From Pseudomonas brenneri (GTDB lineage Bacteria > Pseudomonadota > Gammaproteobacteria > Pseudomonadales > Pseudomonadaceae), in NCBI RefSeq assembly GCF_007858285.1, contig NZ_VFIL01000009.1, positions 62,001 to 126,000 on the forward strand: 64,000 bases of DNA. The letters run 5' to 3'. The position numbers and the translations under genes are program-made. The stretch's first letter is position 1, and each line of letters opens with the position of its first letter. Shown piece by piece: positions 24,601-33,535 of the stretch. The notes under the pieces were generated by a model that made no database searches, had not been told where the DNA came from, and saw nothing but the letters and a program-made list of their open reading frames with translations.

Positions 24601-25782
24601 TCAGGCGGTGGGGCGCAGGGAGTAGGTTTTCAGCTGGTGGGCAAAGTCGCGCAGGGACTGGATCCCGCTGGCTTCGGCTTCGTGGACCCATTCCTTGATC
24701 GCCGCGAGCATGTCATGCCCGTTGCTGCTGGTCTTGAGCCAGATCTGCTGCAGCGCCAGGCGCTTTTCGTAGATCACTTTCAAGGCCTGGCTGTGCTCCA
24801 GCATGTTCTGGATGCGCACGTGATGGCGGTCATCCAGCAGGCTGGTCTCGCGCGACAGCAGGCGTTTGGCACGGTGGAACTGGTGGCGTACCGAATGATC
24901 GACCTTCTCCAGCTCCTGCTTGACCAGCGGCGCAATGACCAACTTGCGGTACTGGGCCATGATCTGGAAGCGGTTGTTGAGGATCGCCATGGCGGTGTCC
25001 ATGTCCAGGTGACCCTTGCCTTCGACCCGGTGGGCGATAGGTGCAACCCGTTGCACCTTGGCCAGGCGCAGGAAGCTGAACACCTGGATCCAGGCCCAGC
25101 CCAGGTCGAATTCCCACTTCTTCACCGACAACTTGGCGGAATTGGGATAGGTGTGATGGTTGTTATGCAGCTCTTCGCCACCGACGATGATGCCCCACGG
25201 CACCAGGTTGGTCGCCGCGTCGCGGCATTCGAAGTTGCGGTAGCCGATGGCATGGCCCAGGCCGTTGATCACGCCGGCAGCCCAGACCGGGATCCACATC
25301 ATCTGGATCGCCCAGATGGTGATACCGATGGTGCCGAACAGCAGCAGGTCGATGACCCCCATGATCGCCACGCCCAGCAGCGGGTAGCGGGTATAGACAT
25401 TGCGCTCGATCCAGTCGTCCGGGCAGTTCTTGCCGTAGATGCGCAGGGTCTCGGGGTTTTCGGCCTCGGCGCGGTACAGCTCGGCGCCTTTGCGCAGGAC
25501 TGTGGACAGGCCCTTGATCACCGGGCTGTGGGGATCGTCGACGGTTTCGCACTTGGCGTGGTGCTTGCGGTGGATGGCGGTCCACTCGCGGGTGTTCTGC
25601 GCTGTGGTCAGCCACAGCCAGAAGCGGAAGAAGTGTTTCAGGCCAGCATTGAGCTCCAGGGAGCGATGGGCTGAATAGCGGTGCAGATAGACCGTGACCC
25701 CGATAATGGTCACGTGGGTCATCAACAGAGTGACTGCCACCAGTTGCCAGGCTGACAAGTCAAGAAAACCGTTGTACCACAT
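24601..25782 (-). CDS. desA: Membrane fatty-acid delta-9 desaturase (DesA-like)
   Basis: This di-iron membrane enzyme (393 aa) introduces a cis double bond into acyl chains. The three histidine boxes are complete: HRYSAH, HRKHHAK and HNNHHTYP. Hydrophobic segments flank them. A long helical C-terminal extension of about 120 residues follows, as in Pseudomonas desaturases. The ATG at 25782 (MWYNGF) has GAGGG upstream and is preferred over 25821. No TetR regulator (DesT) is adjacent, and the neighbours match the desA rather than the desB context. It diverges from the GGDEF/EAL gene. Confidence 0.88.
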   Translation of the reverse strand: MWYNGFLDLSAWQLVAVTLLMTHVTIIGVTVYLHRYSAHRSLELNAGLKHFFRFWLWLTTAQNTREWTAIHRKHHAKCETVDDPHSPVIKGLSTVLRKGAELYRAEAENPETLRIYGKNCPDDWIERNVYTRYPLLGVAIMGVIDLLLFGTIGITIWAIQMMWIPVWAAGVINGLGHAIGYRNFECRDAATNLVPWGIIVGGEELHNNHHTYPNSAKLSVKKWEFDLGWAWIQVFSFLRLAKVQRVAPIAHRVEGKGHLDMDTAMAILNNRFQIMAQYRKLVIAPLVKQELEKVDHSVRHQFHRAKRLLSRETSLLDDRHHVRIQNMLEHSQALKVIYEKRLALQQIWLKTSSNGHDMLAAIKEWVHEAEASGIQSLRDFAHQLKTYSLRPTA

Positions 25783-25891
25783 AGGCTGTATGGCCCTCAG
25801 ATAAAGAAAAGAACAGCTCACGCATTATCACTAAGCCTACAGATAAAACCAGTCACCCTTTTGAATAGGAGTGACGAGATGTTACTTATCC

Positions 25892-25942
25892 TATAATCCG
25901 CAACCTTTGTAGGGCGATTCTGTTTTTTAGTAAGGATTACTA
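25892..25942 (+). promoter_or_regulatory. Upstream region of the GGDEF/EAL gene with shared motif
   Basis: TATAAT at 25892-25897 is a perfect -10 hexamer, though no good -35 is seen. It is followed by TTGTAGGGCGATTCTG (25907-25922), identical to 203-218 upstream of pgaA. The near-palindrome TAGTAAGGATTACTA (25928-25942) contains the AAGGA ribosome site. Confidence 0.45.
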
Positions 25943-25947
25943 GTCAT

Positions 25948-27858
25948 ATGCTGCTTTCATACCGAGGTGCCCTACGCGCAGGGCTGGTGTACTTGCTGAT
26001 TTCCATCTTGTGGATCCAGCTCAGTCAGCAGGTTTTTATCACATTCCTCGATGAACCCAGCGAGGTGGTGCACTGGCAGATGCTGCGCGGTTATCTGTGG
26101 GTGACCCTCAGTGCCCTGTTTATTTTCCTGTTGTGTGCCCGCTGCGTGCGTGCCCATCGTATCCAGCAACCCTTGAAGGAAAACCGCGAGCGCCTGCGCC
26201 AGGCGGCGGCAGTGTTCGATTGCACCCGCGAAGGGGTGCTGGTCACTGACGCCCGGGGGCGGATTGTCCACGTCAACCGCGCCTTTATCGAAATCACCGG
26301 TTACCAGGTGGAAGACGTGATGGGCCGCCAACCGAGCCTGTTCAAGTCGGGGCGGCATTCGCCGGCTTTTTATGAGCAGATGTTTCGCACCCTCAACCAA
26401 GATGGGGAGTGGAGCGGCGAGATCTGGAACCGGCGTAAAAGCGGGGAAATTTATCCACAGTGGCAAACCATCCGTGTCATCCATGATGACCAGGGCCAGA
26501 TCAGCCATTACGTAGCGGTGTTCTCCGATATCAGCGCGATCAAGCATTCCGAGCGCGAACTGGCCCATCTGGCTCACCACGACCCGTTGACCGACCTGCC
26601 CAACCGCCTGCTGTTCACCGACCGCGCCGAGCAGGCGCTGGCTTCGGCACAGATCCACAAGCGTGGCTGCGCGTTGCTGCTGCTGGACCTGGACCACTTC
26701 AAGATCATCAACGACAGCCTTGGCCACAATGTCGGTGACCAGTTACTCAAGGCCGTAGGCGAGCGCCTGCAGGGCCTTTTTGGCCCCGGCGTGACCCTGG
26801 CACGCCTGGGCGGTGATGAGTTCGCAGTGCTGGCGGAAAGTTGTCCACAGGTGGTCCAGGCTGCCGCGCTGGCCCAGCGCATCATCGACAGCATGAAACA
26901 GCCGTTCATGTTCGACGGTCATCAATTGTTCATCAGCGCCAGCATCGGCATCAGCCTGTTTCCCAGTGATGCCTTGAGTGCCGAACAGTTGCTGCGTAAC
27001 GCTGACTCCGCGCTGTTCAAGGCCAAGAGCACCGGGCGCGAAGGCTATGCCTTGTACACCGAAGAACTCACCGCCCATGCCCAGAACCGCATCGAGATCG
27101 GTAATGAACTGCGCCGCGCTCTGGATCAGCAGGAGTTGCGGGTCTACTACCAGCCGGTCCATGACCTGCAAACCAGTAAGATGATGGGGGTAGAAGCCCT
27201 GGTGCGCTGGCAGCACCCGCAGCGCGGCCTGGTGCCGCCGGCGGAATTTATCCCGATTGCCGAACGCACCGGGCTGATCGCCGAAATCGACGCCTGGGTC
27301 ATGGACCAGGCTTGTCGCCAGATGTGCCAGTGGCTGGCAGAGGGCAGGGACCTGTCCTTCCTGGCGGTGAATATTTCCAGTCGCCTGTTTGCCCGTCATG
27401 AACTGTATGAGCAGGTGGCCAAGGTGCTGCATGACACCGGCCTGGATCCGTCGAAACTGGAGCTGGAAGTCACCGAAAGCGCGGTGATGGATGACCCGGA
27501 AGTGGCCCTGGAGCAAATGCATCGCTTGCGCGAGCTGGGCTTGAGCCTGGCCATCGATGACTTCGGCACCGGCTATTCGTCACTGCTGCGCCTCAAGCGC
27601 TTGCCGGTACAGAAGCTGAAAATCGACCAAGGCTTCGTTGCCGGGTTGCCGTGGGATGAAGACGATGCGGCGATTGTGCGGGTGGTCATCGCCCTGGCGC
27701 AAAGCATGGGCATGCTGGTACATGCCGAAGGTATCGAGCAGAAGGAACAGGCGCAGTTCCTGCTCGACCATCAATGCGACATGGGCCAGGGCTACTGGTT
27801 TGCAAGGCCGATGCTGGCGGCTGAGATTGATTGGGCCAGGGCCCCGGCTATCCGCTGA
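25948..27858 (+). CDS. Membrane PAS-GGDEF-EAL c-di-GMP enzyme
   Basis: The protein has 636 aa. Two N-terminal membrane helices (LVYLLISILWIQL and YLWVTLSALFIFLLC) enclose a short periplasmic loop. Then come PAS (VFDCTREGVLVTDARG to VFSDIS), GGDEF (LARLGGDEFAVL) and EAL domains. The EAL residues for phosphodiesterase activity are present: VEALVRW, NISSRLF, LEVTESAV, IDDFGTGYSS and KIDQGF. Both catalytic sites look intact; the product in vivo is not predictable. The gene sits before oscA-sbp as in P. aeruginosa. The upstream motif is shared with pgaA, whose synthase responds to c-di-GMP. Confidence 0.92.
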   Translation: MLLSYRGALRAGLVYLLISILWIQLSQQVFITFLDEPSEVVHWQMLRGYLWVTLSALFIFLLCARCVRAHRIQQPLKENRERLRQAAAVFDCTREGVLVTDARGRIVHVNRAFIEITGYQVEDVMGRQPSLFKSGRHSPAFYEQMFRTLNQDGEWSGEIWNRRKSGEIYPQWQTIRVIHDDQGQISHYVAVFSDISAIKHSERELAHLAHHDPLTDLPNRLLFTDRAEQALASAQIHKRGCALLLLDLDHFKIINDSLGHNVGDQLLKAVGERLQGLFGPGVTLARLGGDEFAVLAESCPQVVQAAALAQRIIDSMKQPFMFDGHQLFISASIGISLFPSDALSAEQLLRNADSALFKAKSTGREGYALYTEELTAHAQNRIEIGNELRRALDQQELRVYYQPVHDLQTSKMMGVEALVRWQHPQRGLVPPAEFIPIAERTGLIAEIDAWVMDQACRQMCQWLAEGRDLSFLAVNISSRLFARHELYEQVAKVLHDTGLDPSKLELEVTESAVMDDPEVALEQMHRLRELGLSLAIDDFGTGYSSLLRLKRLPVQKLKIDQGFVAGLPWDEDDAAIVRVVIALAQSMGMLVHAEGIEQKEQAQFLLDHQCDMGQGYWFARPMLAAEIDWARAPAIR

Positions 27859-27884
27859 CCTCTATCCGGGGTTGGAATACAGTA

Positions 27885-27979
27885 AATGTGGGAGCGGGCT
27901 TGCTCGCGAATGCGGTGTGTCAGTCACCGAATTTGCTAGCTGATACACCGCATTCGCGAGCAAGCCCGCTCCCACATTT
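27885..27979. repeat. REPIN-type inverted repeat
   Basis: AAATGTGGGAGCGGGCTTGC at the left is mirrored by GCAAGCCCGCTCCCACATTT at the right. The internal pair GCGAATGCGGTGTGTCAG / CTGATACACCGCATTCGC is also conserved. It is nearly the same sequence as the element at 97-187. Confidence 0.9.
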
Positions 27980-28040
27980 GGATCTCCACTCTGTGTAACG
28001 TCGTGTCCTGCCTGAAAATTCTTTCTGGTTATATAAACAT

Positions 28041-28065
28041 TCTTAAATAGTATTTTTAAGAATAT
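28041..28065 (+). promoter_or_regulatory. Perfect AT-rich dyad upstream of oscA, candidate CysB site
   Basis: ATTCTTAAA (28041-28049) and TTTAAGAAT (28057-28065) form a perfect 9-bp inverted repeat with a 7-bp spacer. It lies about 80 bp before oscA. CysB, the LysR-type activator of sulfur-starvation genes, binds AT-rich sites of this style. Assignment to CysB is inference. Confidence 0.5.
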
Positions 28066-28143
28066 CCGCGCTTATCTACTATCGCCCTCACGCCGCAAGC
28101 AGTGCCGCCACTGCCAGGCACTTCTCATTTCAGGAGCACGACC

Positions 28144-28326
28144 ATGAGCGCATCTCTACGCAGCGTTGACGGCCAGGACGAAGCAGCCATTTTGCGCGAG
28201 ATCCAGAGCGCATTGCGTGACCTGCGCTTTGGCGCAGTGGAAATCACCGTACACAACGCCCAAGTGGTGCAGATCGAACGCAAAGAGAAATTCCGCTTGC
28301 AGAGCCCGGGCAACAAACCGAGCTGA
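28144..28326 (+). CDS. oscA: OscA, small sulfur-metabolism protein (DUF2292)
   Basis: This is a 60-aa protein. Its core (SALRDLRFGAVEITVHN, VVQIERKEKFR) matches the DUF2292/OscA family, known from P. corrugata as needed for growth on organosulfur sources and for chromate resistance, and usually found next to sbp. The ATG at 28144 has AGGAG 7 bp upstream. sbp follows after 75 bp. The molecular role is not known. Confidence 0.88.
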   Translation: MSASLRSVDGQDEAAILREIQSALRDLRFGAVEITVHNAQVVQIERKEKFRLQSPGNKPS

Positions 28327-28401
28327 GGCAACACGGCGCTTCGATTGCGGGACCCGTACTTATAAGAAAAGCCAACACCCCAGAATTTCAGGAGCTTGTC
28401 T

Positions 28402-29412
28402 ATGTCGTCGATTCGCCGTTATGCCCTGGCCGCCCTGGCCAGCGCCGTGTTTGCCGGTTCTGCTGTCGCCAAGGATTACGAGCTGCTCAACGTTTCCTAC
28501 GATCCGACCCGTGAGCTGTACCAGGACTACAACGCCGAATTCACCAGCTTCTGGAAAAAGGCGCACCCTGGCGACAACGTGAAGATCCAGCAGTCCCACG
28601 GTGGTTCGGGCAAGCAAGGCCGGGCGGTGATCGACGGCCTGCGCGCCGACGTGGTGACCCTGGCCCTGGCCGGCGACATCGACGAAATTGCCAAGCTGGG
28701 CAAGACCCTGCCGCAGAACTGGCAGACCCGTCTGCCTGAGGCCAGCACACCGTACACCTCGACCATCGTGTTCCTGGTACGCAAGGGCAACCCCAAAGGC
28801 ATCAAGGACTGGGGCGACCTGATCAAGAACGACGTGTCGGTGATCACGCCGAACCCGAAAACCTCCGGCGGTGCCCGCTGGAACTTCCTCGCCGCCTGGG
28901 CCTATGGCCTGAAGGCCGGTGGCAGCGAAGCCAAGGCCCAGGAATACGTGAAAGAACTGTTCAAGCACGTGCCGATCCTCGACACCGGCGCGCGTGGCTC
29001 GACCATCACCTTCGTCAACAACGGTCAGGGTGACGTGTTGCTGGCCTGGGAAAACGAAGCGTTCCTGGCACTCAAGGAAGATGGTGGCGCCGACAAGTTC
29101 GACATCATCGTGCCGTCCCTGTCGATCCTCGCCGAGCCACCCGTGGCCGTGGTCGACAAGAACGCCGAGAAAAAGGGCAACACCGAAATCGCCACGGCGT
29201 ACCTCAACCACCTGTACAGCCCGGCTGGCCAGGAGATCGCGGCAAAGAACTTCTACCGCCCGCGTGACAAGGATGTGGCCGCCAAATACGCCCAGCAGTT
29301 CCCGAAACTGGAGCTGGTGACTATCGACAAAGACTTCGGCGGCTGGAAAACTGCCCAACCGAAATTCTTCAATGACGGTGGCGTGTTCGACCAGATCTAC
29401 ACGGCCCAATAA
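28402..29412 (+). CDS. sbp: Sbp, periplasmic sulfate/thiosulfate-binding protein
   Basis: The protein has 336 aa with a Sec signal peptide (ALAALASAVFAGSAVA, then KDYELLNVSYDPTRELY, the family's conserved N-terminus). It shows further hallmark blocks: QSHGGSGKQ, LALAGDIDEIA and PKTSGGARW. It captures sulfate for CysTWA. The ATG at 28402 follows GGAG by 7 bp. A REPIN separates it from cysT, which may favour higher expression of the binding protein than of the membrane parts. Confidence 0.95.
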   Translation: MSSIRRYALAALASAVFAGSAVAKDYELLNVSYDPTRELYQDYNAEFTSFWKKAHPGDNVKIQQSHGGSGKQGRAVIDGLRADVVTLALAGDIDEIAKLGKTLPQNWQTRLPEASTPYTSTIVFLVRKGNPKGIKDWGDLIKNDVSVITPNPKTSGGARWNFLAAWAYGLKAGGSEAKAQEYVKELFKHVPILDTGARGSTITFVNNGQGDVLLAWENEAFLALKEDGGADKFDIIVPSLSILAEPPVAVVDKNAEKKGNTEIATAYLNHLYSPAGQEIAAKNFYRPRDKDVAAKYAQQFPKLELVTIDKDFGGWKTAQPKFFNDGGVFDQIYTAQ

Positions 29413-29443
29413 CCAACACGGCCTCCCTGTGGAATGCGGCTTG

Positions 29444-29533
29444 TGTGGGAGCGGGCTTGCTCGCGAAAGCGGTGTGCCAGTCAACGCATTTAGTGACTGA
29501 CACGCCGCTTTCGCGAGCAAGCCCGCTCCCACA
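29444..29533. repeat. REPIN-type inverted repeat between sbp and cysT
   Basis: TGTGGGAGCGGGCTTGCTCG and its mirror image end the element. GCGAAAGCGGTGTG pairs imperfectly with CACGCCGCTTTCGC inside. It lies within what is presumably one operon, and the position suggests 3'-end protection of sbp mRNA. Confidence 0.9.
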
Positions 29534-29579
29534 AAAACTCATTCCTGCAGTGGTATCTACCTGTTAACCAAGGACTTTT

Positions 29580-30398
29580 ATGTCGCGTCGTATCTCCCCC
29601 GTCATACCCGGCTTCGGGCTGACGCTGGGCTACACCTTGGTGTACCTCAGCCTGATTGTGCTCATACCACTGGCGGCCATGTTCGTCCACGCCGCCCAAC
29701 TCACCTGGGATCAGTTCTGGGCCATCATCTCGGCGCCGCGAGTGTGGGCGGCGTTGAAGTTGAGCTTCAGTACGGCCCTGTACGCCGCGCTGATCAACGG
29801 CGTGATCGGTACGCTGCTGGCCTGGGTACTGGTGCGCTACACCTTCCCCGGGCGCAAGATTATCGACGCGATGATCGACCTGCCGTTCGCCCTGCCCACT
29901 GCCGTGGCCGGTATCGCGCTGACCGCGCTGTACGCGCCGTCCGGCCTGGTTGGCCAGTTCGCCACGGACATGGGCTTCAAGATCGCCTACACCCCATTGG
30001 GCATCACCCTGGCCCTGACTTTCGTCACTCTGCCCTTTGTGGTGCGTACCGTGCAGCCGGTCTTGGCCGATATCCCCCGGGAAATCGAAGAAGCCGCCGC
30101 CTGCCTCGGCGCCAAGCCCTTGCAAGTGTTCCGCTACATCCTCGTGCCGGCGCTGCTGCCAGCGTGGCTGACCGGGTTTGCCCTGGCGTTTGCCCGAGGT
30201 GTGGGTGAGTACGGCTCAGTGATTTTTATCGCCGGCAACATGCCGATGAAAACCGAGATCCTGCCGTTGCTGATCATGGTCAAGCTCGACCAATACGACT
30301 ACACCGGCGCTACCTCCATCGGCGTGCTGATGCTGGTGGTTTCCTTTGTCTTGCTGCTGCTGATCAACTTGCTGCAGCGGCGCATCGAACGTCCATAA
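29580..30398 (+). CDS. cysT: CysT, sulfate/thiosulfate ABC permease
   Basis: This is an inner-membrane subunit of the sulfate importer (272 aa). About six hydrophobic helices are visible. The ATPase-docking EAA loop reads EIEEAAACLGAKPLQVFRYI, and the family block ARGVGEYGSVIFIAGNMP is near the end. It pairs with CysW, which starts 13 bp downstream. The regulation is expected to be that of oscA-sbp. Confidence 0.94.
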   Translation: MSRRISPVIPGFGLTLGYTLVYLSLIVLIPLAAMFVHAAQLTWDQFWAIISAPRVWAALKLSFSTALYAALINGVIGTLLAWVLVRYTFPGRKIIDAMIDLPFALPTAVAGIALTALYAPSGLVGQFATDMGFKIAYTPLGITLALTFVTLPFVVRTVQPVLADIPREIEEAAACLGAKPLQVFRYILVPALLPAWLTGFALAFARGVGEYGSVIFIAGNMPMKTEILPLLIMVKLDQYDYTGATSIGVLMLVVSFVLLLLINLLQRRIERP

Positions 30399-30411
30399 GG
30401 AGGCGCGGAAC

Positions 30412-31284
30412 ATGTCCCAATCGTCTATTTCCGCCGCGTCCTCGGCCAACGCTGCCCGTCGTGGCAGTGCGGTTTCGCGACGTATCCTGATCGGCCTTGG
30501 CTGGCTGATCTTCGCCCTGTTCTTGCTGTTGCCACTGTTTATCGTGGTATCCCAGGGCCTCAAGCTCGGCCTCGGCGCATTCTTTGCCGCGATCTTCGAG
30601 CCGGACGCGCTGTCGGCATTGAAGCTGACGGTGATTGCGGTGCTGATCTCGGTGCCGCTCAACCTGGTATTCGGGGTCAGTGCGGCCTGGTGCGTGAGCA
30701 AGTACTCGTTCCGTGGCAAGAGCATGCTGGTGACCCTGATCGACCTGCCGTTCTCGGTCTCGCCGGTGATCGCCGGTCTGGTCTATGTGCTGATGTTCGG
30801 CGCCCAGGGCTTCTTCGGGCCGTGGTTGCAGGATCACGATATCCAGATCGTCTTTGCCTTGCCGGGCATCGTGCTGGCGACCATCTTCGTCACCGTGCCA
30901 TTCGTGGCCCGCGAGTTGATCCCGCTGATGCAGGAGCAGGGCACCCAGGAAGAAGAAGCCGCGCGTCTGCTGGGCGCCAATGGCTGGCAGATGTTCTGGC
31001 ATGTCACCGTGCCGAACATCAAGTGGGGCTTGATCTACGGCGTGGTGCTGTGTACTGCGCGGGCAATGGGTGAGTTCGGCGCGGTGTCGGTGGTGTCCGG
31101 CCACATTCGCGGCGTGACCAACACTTTGCCGCTGCACGTCGAGATTCTCTACAACGAATACAACCACGTCGCTGCGTTTGCGGTGGCGAGTCTGTTGCTG
31201 ATCCTGGCGCTCTTCATCCTGCTGCTCAAGCAGTGGAGCGAGAACCGAATTAACCGCCTGCGCGCCGGTGCGGCTGAGGAATAA
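30412..31284 (+). CDS. cysW: CysW, sulfate/thiosulfate ABC permease
   Basis: The protein (290 aa) is the second permease subunit of the sulfate importer. It has about six membrane helices, the EAA loop TQEEEAARLLGANGWQMFWHV, and the conserved ARAMGEFGAVSVVSGHIRG. The N-terminal 20 residues are Ser/Ala-rich. It lies in tight order cysT-cysW-cysA, with 3 bp before cysA. Confidence 0.94.
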   Translation: MSQSSISAASSANAARRGSAVSRRILIGLGWLIFALFLLLPLFIVVSQGLKLGLGAFFAAIFEPDALSALKLTVIAVLISVPLNLVFGVSAAWCVSKYSFRGKSMLVTLIDLPFSVSPVIAGLVYVLMFGAQGFFGPWLQDHDIQIVFALPGIVLATIFVTVPFVARELIPLMQEQGTQEEEAARLLGANGWQMFWHVTVPNIKWGLIYGVVLCTARAMGEFGAVSVVSGHIRGVTNTLPLHVEILYNEYNHVAAFAVASLLLILALFILLLKQWSENRINRLRAGAAEE

Positions 31285-31287
31285 GTC

Positions 31288-32268
31288 ATGTCGATCGAAG
31301 TCCGTAACGTCAGCAAGAACTTCAACGCCTTCAAGGCCCTGGACAGCATCAATCTGGATATCCAGAGTGGCGAGCTGGTGGCCTTGCTGGGCCCCTCCGG
31401 CTGCGGCAAGACCACCTTGCTGCGCATCATCGCCGGCCTGGAAACCCCGGACGCCGGCAGTATCGTGTTCCATGGCGAGGACGTGTCCGGCCATGATGTG
31501 CGTGATCGCAACGTCGGGTTTGTGTTCCAGCACTACGCGCTGTTCCGCCACATGACCGTATTCGACAACGTCGCATTCGGCCTGCGCATGAAGCCCAAGA
31601 ACCAGCGCCCGAATGAAACCCAGATCGCGGCCAAGGTCCATGAGTTGCTGAACATGGTGCAACTCGATTGGCTGTCGGACCGCTACCCGGAACAACTCTC
31701 CGGCGGTCAGCGCCAGCGTATCGCCCTGGCCCGCGCCCTGGCGGTGGAGCCCAAGGTGCTGCTGCTCGACGAACCCTTCGGCGCCCTGGATGCCAAGGTG
31801 CGCAAGGAGCTGCGCCGCTGGTTGGCACGCCTGCACGAGGACATCAACCTGACCTCGGTGTTCGTGACCCACGACCAGGAAGAAGCCATGGAAGTCGCCG
31901 ACCGCATCGTGGTGATGAACAAGGGCGTGATCGAGCAGATCGGCTCACCGGGCGACGTCTACGAAAACCCGGCCAGCGATTTCGTCTACCACTTCCTGGG
32001 CGACTCCAACCGCCTGCACCTGGGCGAAGACCAGCACGTGTTGTTCCGCCCGCACGAAGTGTCGCTGTCACGCCATGAACTGGAAGATCACCATGCCGCG
32101 CAAGTGCGTGACATCCGCCCGCTGGGCGCTACCACGCGGATCACGCTGAAGGTCGAAGGCCAGAGCGAACTGATCGAAGCCGAAGTGGTGAAGGACCACG
32201 ACAGCCTCACCGGGCTGACGCGGGGCGCGACGTTGTTCTTCAAGCCCAAGGTCTGGCAAAAAGCCTGA
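31288..32268 (+). CDS. cysA: CysA, sulfate/thiosulfate ABC ATPase
   Basis: The protein (326 aa) powers CysTW. The nucleotide-binding domain has Walker A GPSGCGKTT, Q-loop FVFQHYALF, signature LSGGQRQR, Walker B VLLLDEPFGALD and the switch His in VFVTHDQEEA. A C-terminal regulatory domain (from about residue 240, VLFRPHEVSLSRHEL) follows. Only a half REP and no strong terminator is seen after the stop. Confidence 0.95.
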   Translation: MSIEVRNVSKNFNAFKALDSINLDIQSGELVALLGPSGCGKTTLLRIIAGLETPDAGSIVFHGEDVSGHDVRDRNVGFVFQHYALFRHMTVFDNVAFGLRMKPKNQRPNETQIAAKVHELLNMVQLDWLSDRYPEQLSGGQRQRIALARALAVEPKVLLLDEPFGALDAKVRKELRRWLARLHEDINLTSVFVTHDQEEAMEVADRIVVMNKGVIEQIGSPGDVYENPASDFVYHFLGDSNRLHLGEDQHVLFRPHEVSLSRHELEDHHAAQVRDIRPLGATTRITLKVEGQSELIEAEVVKDHDSLTGLTRGATLFFKPKVWQKA

Positions 32269-32566
32269 GTTTTTGGCCAGCCCCGATCAACTGTGGGGGT
32301 GGCTTGTGGGGGAGCTGGCTTGTTGGTGCTGGTGAAAAGGATGTTCCAACCCGTCTGGGACATGTCCGAAGCCATCACCGCCGCCAGTGGCCTGAGTGCT
32401 CTTGGTCGGGAGTCTTTAGGGGAGATTTGTAGGTACTTTTTCTTCGCTGTGTGGGCAGCTTCCGAAACTTAAATTCCTCCCGGTTTTATGCCCCGCCAGC
32501 TTGTGCGATACGCCTTTTAGTTACTTATATTCCGACGCCATATTCATTACATCAAGGATGTAGGAG
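32269..32566. other. Intergenic region between cysA and the accessory pair
   Basis: No gene is visible. A degenerate REP-like G-rich stretch lies at about 32290-32330. The right half becomes AT-rich (CCTTTTAGTTACTTATATTCC), where the promoter of the next gene is expected. TAGGAG at 32559-32564 is its ribosome site. Confidence 0.4.
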
Positions 32567-33535
32567 ATGACGCAGGCGTATATCAATGAGCGCACCATTG
32601 ATTATCACAGTTTGAAAACCCAGCTTTTGCGCCTCACCAGTCAGCAGTCGGCGGAGCAGTTCGATGCGCTGAACCTGCACCTGCGTCATAGCTTGGTAAC
32701 GCCCGGGCAAATGGTGATTGTGCCTGACGAATACACTGTTGCCTGCACCTTCAATGACGCGTGGTTGATGCGCCATGCACAGGAAATCCGTCGTGCCCTG
32801 GAGTTGAATTCCGCGGCAGGGATTGCCGTCATCAATAACTACGATTTATTGCAGAGCCTGTTGGGGTATACCTCGCTGGGTGTGGGGGCCGGCAGTTCGG
32901 GTTGGGCGCGGCATCTGGATGAGGTCCGGCATACGCTGGAGGAAGTCGAGCGCCTGCATCAGCAACTCAAGAGTGGGGCCCTGGATCGGGAGGCGTTCAT
33001 TCGTCAGCGCCAGGGGTTGTTCCAGCGCCTGGACACTCAACTGAAGGGCGCAGCTCGGTTTGGTACGAGCTTGCAGGGCAATAAGTCGTTAAAAAAAGTG
33101 CTGGGGATATCGACCAAAAGCTATCTGCACAAGAGTGAGATAGCGGGCTATGCGCAGCGAATCCGGAGCATTGCGCAGACGTCGCGGTTCTTGGGCAAGG
33201 GCACGTATGTGGGGTTAGCGCTGGATGTGGGCGTGGCGGGGTTGGCGATCAAGGAGGGGTGCATGACGGGGCGAGAGGCGCAGTGTCGGCGGGCGCAGTA
33301 TGTGGAGGGCGGGCGGTTGGTGGGGGGTGTTGGTGGTGCTGCGATAGTTGGGGCTGGGGGCGCGCGCTTAGGACGTTATCTTTGCACCACTGTTTTGGGG
33401 GTTGTAACGAGGGGGAAAGGGGATCTTGTTTGTGGCGTTATTGGTGCCGCTCTGGGTGGGGCGGCAGGAGGGGAGGCGGGAGGTAATGCGGTCGCTAAAT
33501 ACGGCGATGTTCTATATGAAAAAACCGGTCAATGA
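32567..33535 (+). CDS. Unknown protein with glycine-zipper C-terminus, candidate pore-forming toxin
   Basis: I do not recognise a family for this protein of 322 aa. There is no signal peptide. The N-terminal half is soluble, with a short LysM-like piece (LVTPGQMVIVPDEY) and helical segments (DEVRHTLEEVERLHQQLKSG). From about residue 205 three hydrophobic, Gly/Ala-rich segments follow (YVGLALDVGVAGLAI, LVGGVGGAAIVGAGGARLG, CGVIGAALGGAAGGEAGG), a glycine-zipper pattern seen in pore-forming effectors. The next gene overlaps it (ATGA) and encodes a small membrane protein, the layout of a toxin-immunity pair. The codons become AT-richer toward the 3' end. Toxin function is inference. Confidence 0.7.
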   Translation: MTQAYINERTIDYHSLKTQLLRLTSQQSAEQFDALNLHLRHSLVTPGQMVIVPDEYTVACTFNDAWLMRHAQEIRRALELNSAAGIAVINNYDLLQSLLGYTSLGVGAGSSGWARHLDEVRHTLEEVERLHQQLKSGALDREAFIRQRQGLFQRLDTQLKGAARFGTSLQGNKSLKKVLGISTKSYLHKSEIAGYAQRIRSIAQTSRFLGKGTYVGLALDVGVAGLAIKEGCMTGREAQCRRAQYVEGGRLVGGVGGAAIVGAGGARLGRYLCTTVLGVVTRGKGDLVCGVIGAALGGAAGGEAGGNAVAKYGDVLYEKTGQ

